A stretch of DNA of 47,608 bases from an uncultured Eubacteriales bacterium (GTDB taxonomy: Bacteria; Bacillota; Clostridia; Christensenellales; Aristaeellaceae). The stretch covers positions 1 to 47,608 of the forward strand of contig UQNM01000006.1 of the NCBI GenBank assembly GCA_900542395.1. Direction: 5' to 3'. The notes under the pieces were generated by a model. It made no database searches and was not told where the DNA came from. It saw nothing but the letters and a program-made list of their open reading frames with translations. Of this stretch, positions 8,933-17,932 are shown in pieces (the first letter of the stretch is position 1; every line of letters begins with the position of its first letter). A program made the translations under genes and the position numbers.

Positions 8933-10585
8933 TTATGTTTCCATGATGATCGGCAGAATCATCGGGTTGCGCTTGATGAGATCGAACAGATAGTTGTGCA
9001 TCTCGTCCTTGATCCCGTTCTTCACGCTCGTCCAGTCACTCTGCTCGATGCGGTCATACCGCTGCAAGACGTTCATCGCGACGTTCCGCGCGCCGGAAAT
9101 CAACTCCTCGTTTTCGCGCACATAGACGAAACCGCGCGAGATCAATTCCGGCCCGCTGGTCACCAGCCCCGTCTCCCGGTTCACGCCGACGACGACGATA
9201 ATCAACCCGTCCTGCGAGAGGTGCTTTCTGTCGCGCAGCACCACGTTGCCCACGTCGCCCACACCGAGGCCGTCCACCATCACCGAGCCGTTGGGAATCG
9301 GGCCGGTGATGTTCGCCTCGTCCTCGGAAAGCTCGAGCGCCTGCCCCATTTCCAGAATGATGACGTTGTCCTCCGGCATGCCCAGCTCCTGCGCCAGATG
9401 CGCGTGCCTGTGCAGCATGCGGTATTCGCCGTGCACCGGGATGAAGTATTTCGGCTTCACCAGCGTGTGCATCAGCTTCAGCTCCTCCTGACAGGCGTGG
9501 CCGGAGACGTGCACATCCGCGATGCGGTTGTAAATCACGTTCGCGCCGCAGCGATAGAGCTGGTCGATGATTCTGGAGACCATGATCTCGTTGCCCGGAA
9601 TCGGCGTCGCGGAGATAATCACCGTGTCGCCCTGCCGAATCTGCAATTTGCGGTGCTCGCTGTTGGCCATGCGCGTCAGGCCGCTCATCGGCTCGCCCTG
9701 GCTGCCCGTCGTCAGCACCACGATTTCGTCGTCCTCATAGCAATCCAGATCACCGACGTCGATGAACACGTCCTGCGGGATTTTCAGCTCGCCGATTTCC
9801 ATCGCCAGCTTGGTGACGTTGACCATGCTCCGGCCGACAAAGCAGATTTTCCGCCCGAACTCGATGCAGTTGTCCACCACCTGCTGAATTCTGTGCAGGT
9901 TCGAGGCGAACATCGCGATGATGATTCGCCCCTTCGCGTCCTTAAACAGGTTGTGGAAGGTCTCGCCGATCTTCTTTTCGCTCATCGTGTAGCCGGGGCG
10001 CTCCACGTTGGTGGATTCCGCCAGCATTGCCAGCACGCCGCGGCTGCCCCACGCGGCCAGCGTGTTGAGATCCGTCACCTCGCCGTCGATGGGCGTGTAG
10101 TCGATTTTGAAGTCGCCCGTCACGATCACCGTTCCGGCCGGGCACGTAATCGCCATCGCCACCGCGCCCGCAATCGAATGGCTCACCTTGATGAACTGCA
10201 CGGAGAACGCGCCGACCTCGACCACGTCCTTCGGCTTCACGATATGGAACTGGATGTTGCCGATATTATGCTCCGCCAGCTTCCCGCGTATGAGCGCACA
10301 GGTCAGCTTCGTGCCGTAAACCGGCGCGGGTACGCGCGGCAGCACATACGGCGTCGCGCCGATGTGGTCCTCGTGCCCGTGCGTAATCAGATACGCGCGC
10401 ACGCGCTCCCTGTTTCGCTCCAGATAGGTGATGTCGGGAATCACAAGGTCAATACCGAGCATATCCGCCCGCGGGAAGATCGAGCCGCAGTCCACCACAA
10501 CGATGTCGTCGCCAAACTCGAAGGCCGTCATGTTTTTGCCGACCTCGCCCAATCCGCCCAGCGGAATAATCCTCAGCTTCGCCAA
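8933..10585 (-). CDS. rnjA: Ribonuclease J
   Basis: Metallo-beta-lactamase/beta-CASP ribonuclease with endonuclease and 5'-3' exonuclease activity, central to mRNA decay and rRNA maturation in Firmicutes. I place the start at a TTG at 10585, because AAAGGAGG lies 8 bases before it and the protein then begins MAKLRIIPLGGLGEVGKN, as in the family. This gives 550 residues (RNase J1 is about 555). The zinc-binding HGHEDHIG motif is at residues 69-76. The beta-CASP region follows (GSQGEPMSGLTRM, SGHACQEELKLM, PVHGEYRM). It heads rnjA-ylbF-mltG-trhP, with a sigma-A promoter at 10709-10736. Confidence 0.95.
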   Translation of the reverse strand: MAKLRIIPLGGLGEVGKNMTAFEFGDDIVVVDCGSIFPRADMLGIDLVIPDITYLERNRERVRAYLITHGHEDHIGATPYVLPRVPAPVYGTKLTCALIRGKLAEHNIGNIQFHIVKPKDVVEVGAFSVQFIKVSHSIAGAVAMAITCPAGTVIVTGDFKIDYTPIDGEVTDLNTLAAWGSRGVLAMLAESTNVERPGYTMSEKKIGETFHNLFKDAKGRIIIAMFASNLHRIQQVVDNCIEFGRKICFVGRSMVNVTKLAMEIGELKIPQDVFIDVGDLDCYEDDEIVVLTTGSQGEPMSGLTRMANSEHRKLQIRQGDTVIISATPIPGNEIMVSRIIDQLYRCGANVIYNRIADVHVSGHACQEELKLMHTLVKPKYFIPVHGEYRMLHRHAHLAQELGMPEDNVIILEMGQALELSEDEANITGPIPNGSVMVDGLGVGDVGNVVLRDRKHLSQDGLIIVVVGVNRETGLVTSGPELISRGFVYVRENEELISGARNVAMNVLQRYDRIEQSDWTSVKNGIKDEMHNYLFDLIKRNPMILPIIMET

Positions 10586-10708
10586 ATGCGTCTCCTCCTT
10601 TCTGTCGTCTCCTTTTGTTTTTTTATCTTCCAAAAGCCCTTTATGTCGTTCTCAGGCTTTCAAAATCCGAACATTTCTGAGGGATAATGCCTCAAGCCTA
10701 TTCAGTTC

Positions 10709-10736
10709 ATTATAGCACAAAAGCCCTGCTTGTCAA
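10709..10736 (-). promoter_or_regulatory. Sigma-A promoter of rnjA operon
   Basis: Minus-strand TTGACA (10736-10731), a 16-base spacer and TATAAT (10714-10709) with an extended -10 TGC. The leader to the TTG start is about 115 bases. Confidence 0.8.
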
Positions 10737-10749
10737 AGTCTATCCCGCC

Positions 10750-10798
10750 AAAAAAGAAGGGAAGCGCCCGTTTTTTGAATCCCTTCGAGCGCTTTCCG
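10750..10798 (-). terminator. Intrinsic terminator after trxA
   Basis: On the minus strand GGAAAGCGCTCG pairs, with a bulge, with CGGGCGCTTCC and is followed by CTTCTTTTTT. It lies about 50 bases past the trxA stop and just upstream of the rnjA promoter, separating the two transcripts. Confidence 0.75.
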
Positions 10799-10847
10799 TT
10801 CATTTTTTCTTTTTTTGTTTTTTAGCCCGCCTGCGAGCGGTTCGCTT

Positions 10848-11162
10848 TTACAGGTGACGCTCCAGCATCGCGGCGATATCGGCCTTGCCGCGCGCGCCGA
10901 CCGCCTGCTCGACGACCTTGCCTCCCTTCATCACGACCAGCGTCGGGATGCTCATAATGCCGAACCGGCGCGCCAGCTCCGTCTGCTCGTCCACGTCCAC
11001 CTTGCCGACCACGGCGCGGCCTTCAAAATCCGCGGCCACTTCCTCCACCGCCGGGGCGATCATGCGGCACGGGCCGCACCACGTCGCCCAGAAATCGACC
11101 AGCACCGGCTTTTCGCCGCGCACGGCCTCGTCAAACGTCTTCTCGTCAAAATGCATAACCAT
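10848..11162 (-). CDS. trxA: Thioredoxin
   Basis: Small cytoplasmic disulfide reductase of 104 residues. The active site WCGPC is at about residues 28-32 within VDFWATWCGPCRMIAP, and the cis-proline loop is present (SIPTLVVMKGGK). Length is normal for thioredoxin. It follows the RseC-like gene by 18 bases and is followed by a terminator. Confidence 0.97.
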   Translation of the reverse strand: MVMHFDEKTFDEAVRGEKPVLVDFWATWCGPCRMIAPAVEEVAADFEGRAVVGKVDVDEQTELARRFGIMSIPTLVVMKGGKVVEQAVGARGKADIAAMLERHL

Positions 11163-11180
11163 ATCAAGTTCCTCCTGTCT

Positions 11181-11621
11181 TTATTTTTTCGCATCCGTTT
11201 CTTCGGGATGCGTCACCGAAATGATCTTCTGCTCCCAGCGCCCCTTGGAAAGCTTGGGGTCAAGCGCGCGCATGATAAAATACGCCGCCGCCGTGCCGAT
11301 GATCGCGCACAGCGCCATCAACAGCTCGCCGTTTCCAAAAGCGCCCGTCTTCGCAATGCCCCAGCCCGCCGCCAGTCCGGCGATAAAGCCCGCCAGCGGC
11401 AGCATGTACGCCAGCGCCGAAGCCTCCATCACGTGAGAATCGTCCATCGCCACTTCGATGACGTCCCCGACCTGCGCCTTGCCCTTGATTTTGACCATGT
11501 GCTTGGCGCAATTCTCGCTGCCGTGCATACATGCGTGGCAATCGCCGCAGGCCTCGTGGCGCTCAAACGCCACCGTGAGCGTATCGCCGTTTACGGCGAT
11601 CACAACCCCTTTGTTGGTCAT
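11181..11621 (-). CDS. SoxR-reducing system protein RseC family
   Basis: A 146-residue membrane protein. The N-terminal half is a small beta domain with clustered cysteines (CGDCHACMHGSENC, residues 25-38), the usual metal or redox motif of RseC/MucC proteins. Two membrane helices follow at about residues 67-87 (SALAYMLPLAGFIAGLAAGW) and 95-115 (GELLMALCAIIGTAAAYF). In other bacteria the family supports Rnf/Rsx electron-transport complexes and SoxR reduction. No rnf genes are in this window. Its place beside trxA fits a thiol-redox role. Confidence 0.85.
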   Translation of the reverse strand: MTNKGVVIAVNGDTLTVAFERHEACGDCHACMHGSENCAKHMVKIKGKAQVGDVIEVAMDDSHVMEASALAYMLPLAGFIAGLAAGWGIAKTGAFGNGELLMALCAIIGTAAAYFIMRALDPKLSKGRWEQKIISVTHPEETDAKK

Positions 11622-11665
11622 GGGTCTTCCTTTCCCGGTCGCGTCGCCCCCGACGTTTCCGCTTT

Positions 11666-11827
11666 ATACTAATTCGCAGTTAAAATGCTTAACAGAGCGC
11701 ATCAGATTTTTTGTTCTGACGAAGCCAAGTGAAGTGAGGCGTACTGGAGGTACGTTGAACGGAACGAGGCAAAGTCAGAGCGAAAAAGATGGTGCGCGGA
11801 TTAAGCCATTTTAACAAGAATTAGTAT
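11666..11827 (-). mobile_element. MITE-like element, family A, copy 1
   Basis: A 162-bp element that reads the same as 19464-19625. Its ends are inverted repeats of about 27 bases: ATACTAATTCGCAGTTAAAA on the left, and from the right on the other strand ATACTAATTCTTGTTAAAAT. The whole element is an imperfect palindrome (GCGCATC/GATGGTGCGC and TCTGAC/GTCAGA also pair) around a GTACTGGAGGTAC tip. It encodes no transposase. Its right end supplies the last base of the hisS stop codon, so it lies directly in the hisS 3' region. A TTA flanks both sides and could be a target duplication. Confidence 0.8.
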
Positions 11828-13089
11828 TACTCGTAAATCTTTTCGAACTTCGTGAAGCCCTCGGCCTCCAGCAGCTCGATCTGGTGCTTCATGTTCTTGC
11901 TCATCGGCAGAACCGTCGCCACCACGCCCGCCCTGCGCGCCTCAGCCGCCTGCGCGAGCACCTCCGCCTTGCGCGCCGTCGGCGCCTTATTGCCGATCAG
12001 ATACGCCACGGAGCCTTCCGGCAGCTTGAAGCTGCCCTGCTCGTGATCCTTGAGGATGGTCACGATGCGCTCAAAGCCGATGGAGAAGCCGCACGCGCTG
12101 ACATTCTGACCGCTGAATTTGCCGATCATCTGGTCGTAGCGTCCGCCGCCCGCGATGGCGAAGTTGTAGCCGTCCAGCGTCACCTCGAAAATCGGGCCGG
12201 TGTAGTAGCCCATGCCGCGCACCAGCGTCGGGTCGAAGACGATCTTCACGTCCTCGCCGAGCATCGGCTGCACGCAGCCCACGATGTCCGCCAGCGCCTC
12301 ACCGACGCGCGCCTCCAGATATTCGCCGTTCACGCCCGCGCAGAAGTCGGCAATCTCCATGCCCGGCTTCACGCCGCGGTAGAACGCCATGTATTTTTCC
12401 ACCTTTTCCGGCGCGTAACCGCTCTCCAGCAGATCCTTTTCGATGCCGTCCATGCCGATCTTGTCAAACTTGTCCAGCGAAATCAGCGCGCCGCCGATTT
12501 CCTCCTGCTCAAAGCCCGCCGTGAGCGCCGCCGCCGCCAGCATCCGCCGGTCGTTGATGTGGATGGTGAAGGCGTTCAGGTTTGCCTCGGCGAGGATCTT
12601 GCTGAGCATCGTCGCCGTCGCCGTAATCAGCTCGATCTCCGCCAGGCTGCTGTCGTCGCCCAGAATGTCGATGTCGCACTGGGTAAACTGGCGGAAGCGC
12701 CCCTTCTGCGGGTTGTCCGCACGCCAGACGTTGCCAAGCTGCATCGCTTTGAACGGGGTCGGCAGCTTCTCCTTGTTGTTCGCGTAGTAGCGCGCCAGCG
12801 GCACGGTCAGGTCGTAGCGCAGGCCGTTGTCCGCCAGCTCGCCGTCGCCCTTGTCCAGCGCGCGCTGAAGCTCCGCGCCGCGCTTCATCACCTTGAAGAT
12901 CAGCTTCTCGTTGTCGCCGCCCTGCTTGCTGGTCAGGTTCTCGATGTGCTCCATCACCGGCGTTTCGATCTGCATGAAGCCGCACGCGCCGTAGGTTTCC
13001 TTAATCATGCCGAGCACATGCTCGCGCAGGCGCATATCGGCGGGGAGCATATCGCACATGCCCTTGACGGGCGTTTTGATGAATTTCAT
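11827..13089 (-). CDS. hisS: Histidyl-tRNA synthetase
   Basis: Class II aminoacyl-tRNA synthetase charging tRNA-His. I start at ATG 13089 (MKFIKTPVKGMCDMLP), preceded by AAAGGAA, giving 420 residues. The frame is open upstream, but that extension looks non-homologous. Motif 2 is visible as FKAMQLGNVWRADNPQKGRFRQF cut at its core (LGNVWRADNPQKGRF), followed by QCDIDILG. The histidine-A signatures LVRGMGYYTGPIFEV and AGGGRYDQM are present, as is a C-terminal anticodon-binding domain. The stop codon is completed by a family A element. Confidence 0.97.
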   Translation of the reverse strand: MKFIKTPVKGMCDMLPADMRLREHVLGMIKETYGACGFMQIETPVMEHIENLTSKQGGDNEKLIFKVMKRGAELQRALDKGDGELADNGLRYDLTVPLARYYANNKEKLPTPFKAMQLGNVWRADNPQKGRFRQFTQCDIDILGDDSSLAEIELITATATMLSKILAEANLNAFTIHINDRRMLAAAALTAGFEQEEIGGALISLDKFDKIGMDGIEKDLLESGYAPEKVEKYMAFYRGVKPGMEIADFCAGVNGEYLEARVGEALADIVGCVQPMLGEDVKIVFDPTLVRGMGYYTGPIFEVTLDGYNFAIAGGGRYDQMIGKFSGQNVSACGFSIGFERIVTILKDHEQGSFKLPEGSVAYLIGNKAPTARKAEVLAQAAEARRAGVVATVLPMSKNMKHQIELLEAEGFTKFEKIYE

Positions 13090-13117
13090 GGTTGTGATTC
13101 CTTTCGTATTTTCTCCC

Positions 13118-13142
13118 TCAGTCGCGGCTTCGCCGCGCCTGA
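13118..13142 (-). promoter_or_regulatory. Hairpin between ftsK and hisS
   Basis: Tight stem-loop (TCAG, CGCGGC / GCCGCG, CTGA around GAA) in the short gap before hisS. No T-tract follows, so it is probably an RNA-processing or weak attenuation structure. No T-box features are seen here. Confidence 0.35.
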
Positions 13143-13157
13143 AGGAGTTATTCGCCC

Positions 13158-16100
13158 TTACTCTTGATTTTCCTGCATGCGCCGCCATTCCTCGCGGGAA
13201 ATGAGCACGGTTCGCGGCTTCGTCGGCCCTTCGGCCTCGGCGGTGATGCCGCGCAGCGTCATTTCGTCCACCAGCCGCCCCGCGCGCGCATAGCCCACGC
13301 GCAGCCGCCGCTGGAGCATGCTGATGGAAACCTGCCCCGCGTCCACGGCCAGCTCAATCGCCTTGGCGAGCATTTCGTCCACCGGCTCGCCCGCGCTCGG
13401 CGTGTCGGAGGACGCGCCGCTGTCCTCGTCGGCCGCGGTGTTCATCTGCTCGATCACGTCCTCGTTGTAATCCGCGCTGTGGCAGCCGCGCACAAACTCG
13501 ACGATACGCTGCACCTCGTCGTCGGAGACGAAGCAGCCCTGCACGCGCGTCGGCTTGCCCGCGCCCTGCGGCGCATAGAGCATGTCGCCCTTGCCCAGCA
13601 GCTTTTCCGCGCCGCCGGAATCGAGGATCGTCCGGCTGTCGATCTGGCTGGACACCGCGAACGCGATTCGGCTCGGGATGTTCGCCTTAATCACGCCCGT
13701 GATGACGTTGACCGACGGCCTCTGCGTCGCGATCACCAGATGGATGCCCGCCGCGCGCGCAAGCTGCGCCAGTCGGCAGATGGATTCCTCCACCTCGCCG
13801 GGGGCGACCATCATCAAATCGGCCAGCTCGTCGATGATGACGATGATCTTGCTCATCGGCTCTTCGTTCGGGCCGATGGCGTTGTTGTAGCCGCGGATGT
13901 CGCGCACGCCCATCGTCTCAAACCGCTTGTAGCGGTGCTCCATCTCCACCACCGCCCAGCTCAGCGCCGCGCTCGCCTTTTTCGGGTCGGTCACGACCGG
14001 CACGAGCAGGTGCGGAATCCCGTTGTAGACGGAAAGCTCGACAACCTTCGGGTCGATGAGGATGAGCCGCACTTCCTCCGGCTTGGCGCGGAAGATGATG
14101 GAGTTGATGATCGTGTTGATGCAGACGGATTTGCCCGAGCCCGTCGCGCCCGCAATCAGCACGTGGGGCATCTTCGCCATATCCGCGATGACCGGCGCGC
14201 CGGAAATGCCCTTGCCCAGCGCCACCGCCGTCGGCGATTTCTCCCGCATCATCTCCGGGCTTTCCAGCACGTCGCGCAGGGAGACCGTCGCGATTTTCTG
14301 ATTCGGGATTTCAATGCCGACCGCCGGTTTTCCGGGAATCGGCGCTTCAATGCGCACGCCGTCGGAGGCCATGTTCAGCGCGATGTCGTCCACCAGACCG
14401 ACGATGCGCGATACCTTCACCCCCGGCGCGGGCGCAAGCTCGTAGCGCGTGATGGCCGGGCCGTGGGTCACGTTCAGCAGCTTGGCCTGTACGCCGAAGC
14501 TCTCCAGCGTGCCGAGCAGCTTGCGCGCGCCCGCCTCGTCCTTGGCGCGCTGATCCGGGTCTGCCGTCGTGCTGCTCTGGTTGAGCAGGTCGATCGGCGG
14601 GAAGACGTATTCCTCCTTCGCCGTCTGCGGCGCTTCGTGCACATCCTTGGCCGGCATGACGATGGGCGTTCCGTCGAGCCGGTTGCCGCGGAGCTGCACG
14701 ACCGTCTGCTGTTCGTTGACCCGCTGCGCCTTCAAAACGTCCTGCCCCTGCGGCTGAACCGGCGGCTGATAGCCCGCGTTGCGCTCCGCCCGCGCTCTGG
14801 CCGCGTCGATGGCCGCCGCCGAGTAGCTCGACGGGGTGCTTCCGCCCGCCGTCTGCGCGCCCTGTCCCGGCCAGCCGCCGAACGATCCGCTCGTCGGCGG
14901 CGCAGACGCTTCCTCCGGCTCGTCGTGGGATTCGTCCGCCGTCACCTGCGCGTCGCCGTCGTCGTATTCGACGTTCGCCGCCTGCCACGCGGAGGAATCC
15001 CCCGCTTCGTCCTCGGATGCGTCCGCCTGCCGGAAGTAGCGCTCGTCGATGGGTCTGTCCGCGCCGTCTGCCCGCACGTTGGTGATGGCCGCCGTCTCGT
15101 CGTCCTCGTCATCCTCCGTATACGGGTCGTTCGGCATGTTCGGCTCAACCGGCGCGTTCAAATCGGTCGGCTCGCCCCATGCGTTCGGTTCGCTCGGTTC
15201 TCTCCATTCATTGGGTTCGTTCGGATAACCCGGCGCGCTCGAACCATGCGGCGCGTTTTCCGCCGTCGGTCGGCCGTAAGCGTCGCGCTGGGGCGCATAC
15301 CCGCCGGTTGGTTGGCCGCCGTTCATCCCGTAGAGGAAGGCGTTTTCCGCCTCCTGCATGGTGAAGCTGTTGCGGCGGCTCGGCGTGGTGGGCGTATGCT
15401 CGTCCAGCGGCGCGCGGGTAAATTCGTCGTCCCGCTCGATGTAGAGCTGCGCGCTGTCGGAAATCGTCCTGCGCTTTCGCGGCGCGGCGGCTTTTCTCGG
15501 CGGCCTGCTCGTGATCGCCGGCTGGTCGTCCGGCGGCTCGTCGTCCGGCCGCCGCACCACGGTCAGCGTCGGCTTGTCCTTCCGCCGGGGCGGCTTGTCC
15601 GTCTGCGGCGCGTCCTCCGTCGGCTTCGTTTCAAGCGCCTGGCGGATCTCCTCGTCCCGCCTGCGCTGTTTTTCTCTTTCATCGGCCTCGCGCGCGGCGG
15701 CTTCCTGTTCTTCCTTCTGCTTTTGCAGGCGCTCCTGCCTGCGCTTCTGCCGCTCGATGGCCAGCGCGTTTTCGCGCTCCAGCTCTTCCTCCTGCCGCGC
15801 GTCGCGCAGCGCGTCCTTCTCATCCCGGCGCTCCCGCATCTCCACGCGGAAATCATCCGCCCATTCGGATATCCGCATGCCGATGCCGCCGAACGAGAAC
15901 CCCGTGAGCGTCATCAGCGCAATCGCTGTCGCGAAGATGAGCACGATCATGCCGCCCCAAACGTCCAGCCCCTTATACAGCGGCCACGCCAGCAGCGCGC
16001 CGATGAGTCCGCCGCCCTTGCAATCCAGCGAGCTCATCGTGAACGAGCGCGCCAGAAACGCGCCGTAGCTCGCCTGCGCGCCGTCCGCCGCCAGCGCCGC

Positions 16101-16481
16101 GTTCACGCTGGAAATGCGGAAAAGCTGGAACATGGCCTCCACAAACAGGAAAATCAGCGAGCTGAGGATCAGCGTTCTGGCGCTCAGCTTTCTTTCGCCG
16201 AAGAACACGAGCACCACGCCCGCCCAGCAGACCACCACCGGCAGCAGCAGGCAGAGCATGCCGCCCAGCCCGCGCACAATCAGCATGCACCGGTTGAGGA
16301 AACCGCCGTTTGACGGGATGAACTGGCAAAACAGCGCCAGCAGCCCGAGGCAGAGCACCGCAATGCCCGCAACGCCGCGCGGGTCAACGCCCTGATTGGT
16401 CTTTTTCCCCGGCTTTCCCCGCTTGCCGGAAACCGTGCGCTTTTTCTTCGCCGCCGCGCCCTTAGCCGCTTTTTTCGCCAT
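13158..16481 (-). CDS. ftsK: DNA translocase FtsK/SpoIIIE
   Basis: Hexameric septum-anchored ATPase that pumps chromosomal DNA during division or into the forespore. The 1107-residue protein has a Lys-rich N-terminus and four or so membrane helices (about residues 37-56, 72-94, 102-120 and 175-198). A long charged and then Pro/Asp/Glu-rich linker runs from about 200 to 640. The motor domain carries Walker A GATGSGKS (about 777-784) and Walker B IIVIIDELADLM (about 876-887). The winged-helix gamma domain near 1025-1085 (VSISMLQRRLRVGYARAGRL) reads KOPS/SRS-type sites. The linker contains a short Glu-Pro-Asn-rich imperfect repeat. The GGAGG ribosome site supports the ATG at 16481. Whether it acts as SpoIIIE or SftA cannot be told, though membrane helices favour SpoIIIE. 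Confidence 0.95.
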   Translation of the reverse strand: MAKKAAKGAAAKKKRTVSGKRGKPGKKTNQGVDPRGVAGIAVLCLGLLALFCQFIPSNGGFLNRCMLIVRGLGGMLCLLLPVVVCWAGVVLVFFGERKLSARTLILSSLIFLFVEAMFQLFRISSVNAALAADGAQASYGAFLARSFTMSSLDCKGGGLIGALLAWPLYKGLDVWGGMIVLIFATAIALMTLTGFSFGGIGMRISEWADDFRVEMRERRDEKDALRDARQEEELERENALAIERQKRRQERLQKQKEEQEAAAREADEREKQRRRDEEIRQALETKPTEDAPQTDKPPRRKDKPTLTVVRRPDDEPPDDQPAITSRPPRKAAAPRKRRTISDSAQLYIERDDEFTRAPLDEHTPTTPSRRNSFTMQEAENAFLYGMNGGQPTGGYAPQRDAYGRPTAENAPHGSSAPGYPNEPNEWREPSEPNAWGEPTDLNAPVEPNMPNDPYTEDDEDDETAAITNVRADGADRPIDERYFRQADASEDEAGDSSAWQAANVEYDDGDAQVTADESHDEPEEASAPPTSGSFGGWPGQGAQTAGGSTPSSYSAAAIDAARARAERNAGYQPPVQPQGQDVLKAQRVNEQQTVVQLRGNRLDGTPIVMPAKDVHEAPQTAKEEYVFPPIDLLNQSSTTADPDQRAKDEAGARKLLGTLESFGVQAKLLNVTHGPAITRYELAPAPGVKVSRIVGLVDDIALNMASDGVRIEAPIPGKPAVGIEIPNQKIATVSLRDVLESPEMMREKSPTAVALGKGISGAPVIADMAKMPHVLIAGATGSGKSVCINTIINSIIFRAKPEEVRLILIDPKVVELSVYNGIPHLLVPVVTDPKKASAALSWAVVEMEHRYKRFETMGVRDIRGYNNAIGPNEEPMSKIIVIIDELADLMMVAPGEVEESICRLAQLARAAGIHLVIATQRPSVNVITGVIKANIPSRIAFAVSSQIDSRTILDSGGAEKLLGKGDMLYAPQGAGKPTRVQGCFVSDDEVQRIVEFVRGCHSADYNEDVIEQMNTAADEDSGASSDTPSAGEPVDEMLAKAIELAVDAGQVSISMLQRRLRVGYARAGRLVDEMTLRGITAEAEGPTKPRTVLISREEWRRMQENQE

Positions 16482-16601
16482 CTTCTTGCCTCCAAGGGGT
16501 CTTTTCGGGCTTGCCGCCCAAACCGGCTCGAAGCCCGAAGCTCCAAGCCCGCCCGCTCTCTTTTATAATAATCATCTATAATCCCAAATCATTCAGAATA
16601 T

Positions 16602-16639
16602 GAAAAAAACAATCTGCCCGCGTATAGTCAGGCAGATTA
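16602..16639 (-). terminator. Intrinsic terminator
   Basis: Minus-strand stem AATCTGCC / GGCAGATT around a 12-base loop, followed by GTTTTTTTC. It ends the transcript of the secreted protein gene at 16660-17835 and insulates ftsK. Confidence 0.9.
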
Positions 16640-16659
16640 TTATACCACGTTTATTTCCA

Positions 16660-17835
16660 TCAGTAAAGCGCTTCGGGAATCGCGTCGCGCAGAATCAGAC
16701 ACTGTAACACACTGTTTTCATCCACATGCGCCTGCAAAATGCGCCCGGAAAGCGCGAAGAACAGGCTCTCGCCCGCCTCCAGCATGCGGTCGGCGGCTTC
16801 GTCCTCGTCGTAGGCCCTCGTTTCCAGCGGCTCCCCGAGCAGCGCGGTCAGCTCGGCCTTCGTCGTCTTGCCGACGGTCAGCCCGCAAACGTCCGCGCGC
16901 GTGGTGCGGATTGCGGAAACCGGCGTTTCCGCCTCGTCCGTTTCGGCGTATTTGGGAATCTCCACCGCCCAGCCGCGCAGGCTCGCCTCCTCAAACAGAT
17001 ACACGCGGGAATCCTTCGTGTAATCCGGGTCGGTCAGCAGCGTGTAGGCGGAGAGCACTTCGCCGAGCTTCTGCCCCACCGCCGCCCGCGTCATCGGCCC
17101 CGGCAGCCTGCCGTCCCCCGCCGCGTCGGCCAGCGCGTTCATGTCGCCCTGCGCATGCGCCGCCTCGTATACCGGGCTGCTTTCGCCGATATACGCCGCC
17201 AGCTCGTGCCACGCAAACTGCACCGCGCCGCTCTGCTCGTCAAAATAGCGATAGCTGTCGTCGGGATAGAACACCGTCAGCCCGTATTCATCCACGGCGT
17301 ATGCGTCGCGCGGCATCGGCAGCAGCTCGCTGTATTCCATATAGTCGCTCAATTCGGGCAGCACATCGTCCTCGATGATCCGCTCCATCGCGCCTATCGC
17401 CGCGTCCGCGTCGTCAAAGAGCTGCTCCAGGCGGATTTCCTCGCCGGTCGTCCGGTCGAGCACCAGCGCGCGCACGGCGCTTCCCGCCGTGCCGTCCGGC
17501 TGTGTGCCGTTCCAGCGCAGCACGAGCGACGCAACGTTCCCCAGCGTGTGCGTTTCGCCGCTCTGGATGATCTCCGCGCCCGCGCGCTGGGTCAACTGCG
17601 CCGCCTTCGCCTGCTCAAAGCGCGCTTCAATCAGCCCGTTTGCCGTCGCCAGCGCCGGGTCGGGCGTTTCCTCCGGCGCGGCGGTCGTTTCAGCCGCCCC
17701 CGCCTCCGCCGCCGAAAAGACGGTCAGCGTCTGCCCGTTTTCTTCCTTTTGTTCCATATTCACGTCAAGCTCGGCCGCCGCCCCCGCGGGAAAGGCCAAG
17801 CTCAGCGCCATCAGGATCGCTGTCAAGCGTTTCAT
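16660..17835 (-). CDS. Secreted protein with DUF3298/RsiV-like domain
   Basis: A 391-residue protein with a clear signal peptide (MKRLTAILMALSLAFPAGAAA) and therefore exported. Residues about 95-230 resemble the DUF3298 module found in RsiV-type proteins: TTGEEIRLEQLFDDADAAI, then a FYPDDSYRYFD strand and FAWHELAAYIG. The C-terminal part (about 300-391) is a second domain with GLTVGKTTKAELTALLGEPL, like the SmpA/BamE-type segment that often follows. No transmembrane or sigma-binding domain is present, so it is not itself an anti-sigma factor. It is a single-gene transcript with its own promoter and terminator. The function is unknown. Confidence 0.75.
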   Translation of the reverse strand: MKRLTAILMALSLAFPAGAAAELDVNMEQKEENGQTLTVFSAAEAGAAETTAAPEETPDPALATANGLIEARFEQAKAAQLTQRAGAEIIQSGETHTLGNVASLVLRWNGTQPDGTAGSAVRALVLDRTTGEEIRLEQLFDDADAAIGAMERIIEDDVLPELSDYMEYSELLPMPRDAYAVDEYGLTVFYPDDSYRYFDEQSGAVQFAWHELAAYIGESSPVYEAAHAQGDMNALADAAGDGRLPGPMTRAAVGQKLGEVLSAYTLLTDPDYTKDSRVYLFEEASLRGWAVEIPKYAETDEAETPVSAIRTTRADVCGLTVGKTTKAELTALLGEPLETRAYDEDEAADRMLEAGESLFFALSGRILQAHVDENSVLQCLILRDAIPEALY

Positions 17836-17857
17836 GGCGTATCACCTCTTGCCCTCT

Positions 17858-17887
17858 ATTGTACACGAAAAGAAATCGCTTTGTAAA
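17858..17887 (-). promoter_or_regulatory. Sigma-A promoter of the DUF3298-like gene
   Basis: Minus-strand TTTACA (17887-17882), an 18-base spacer and TACAAT (17863-17858), about 20 bases before the ATG at 17835. Confidence 0.7.
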
Positions 17888-17932
17888 GAGACGAACGCCC
17901 CCGCCTTTTTCTTCCCCGGCGAATCTGTTTTT

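Noticed and set aside
11458..11814. Plus-strand frames ending in an identical 49-residue tail here and at 19001-19612
   Set aside because: The shared tail is simply the translation of the duplicated family A element; the upstream parts are antisense to real genes.
13090..13188. A 33-residue N-terminal extension of hisS
   Set aside because: The ribosome site and family N-terminus both support the ATG at 13089. The extension has no similarity to histidyl-tRNA synthetases.
13164..16313. A 1049-codon plus-strand open frame opposite ftsK
   Set aside because: It is an antisense shadow of the FtsK motor and linker; its composition (Arg, His, Val) is typical of a reverse-complement frame.
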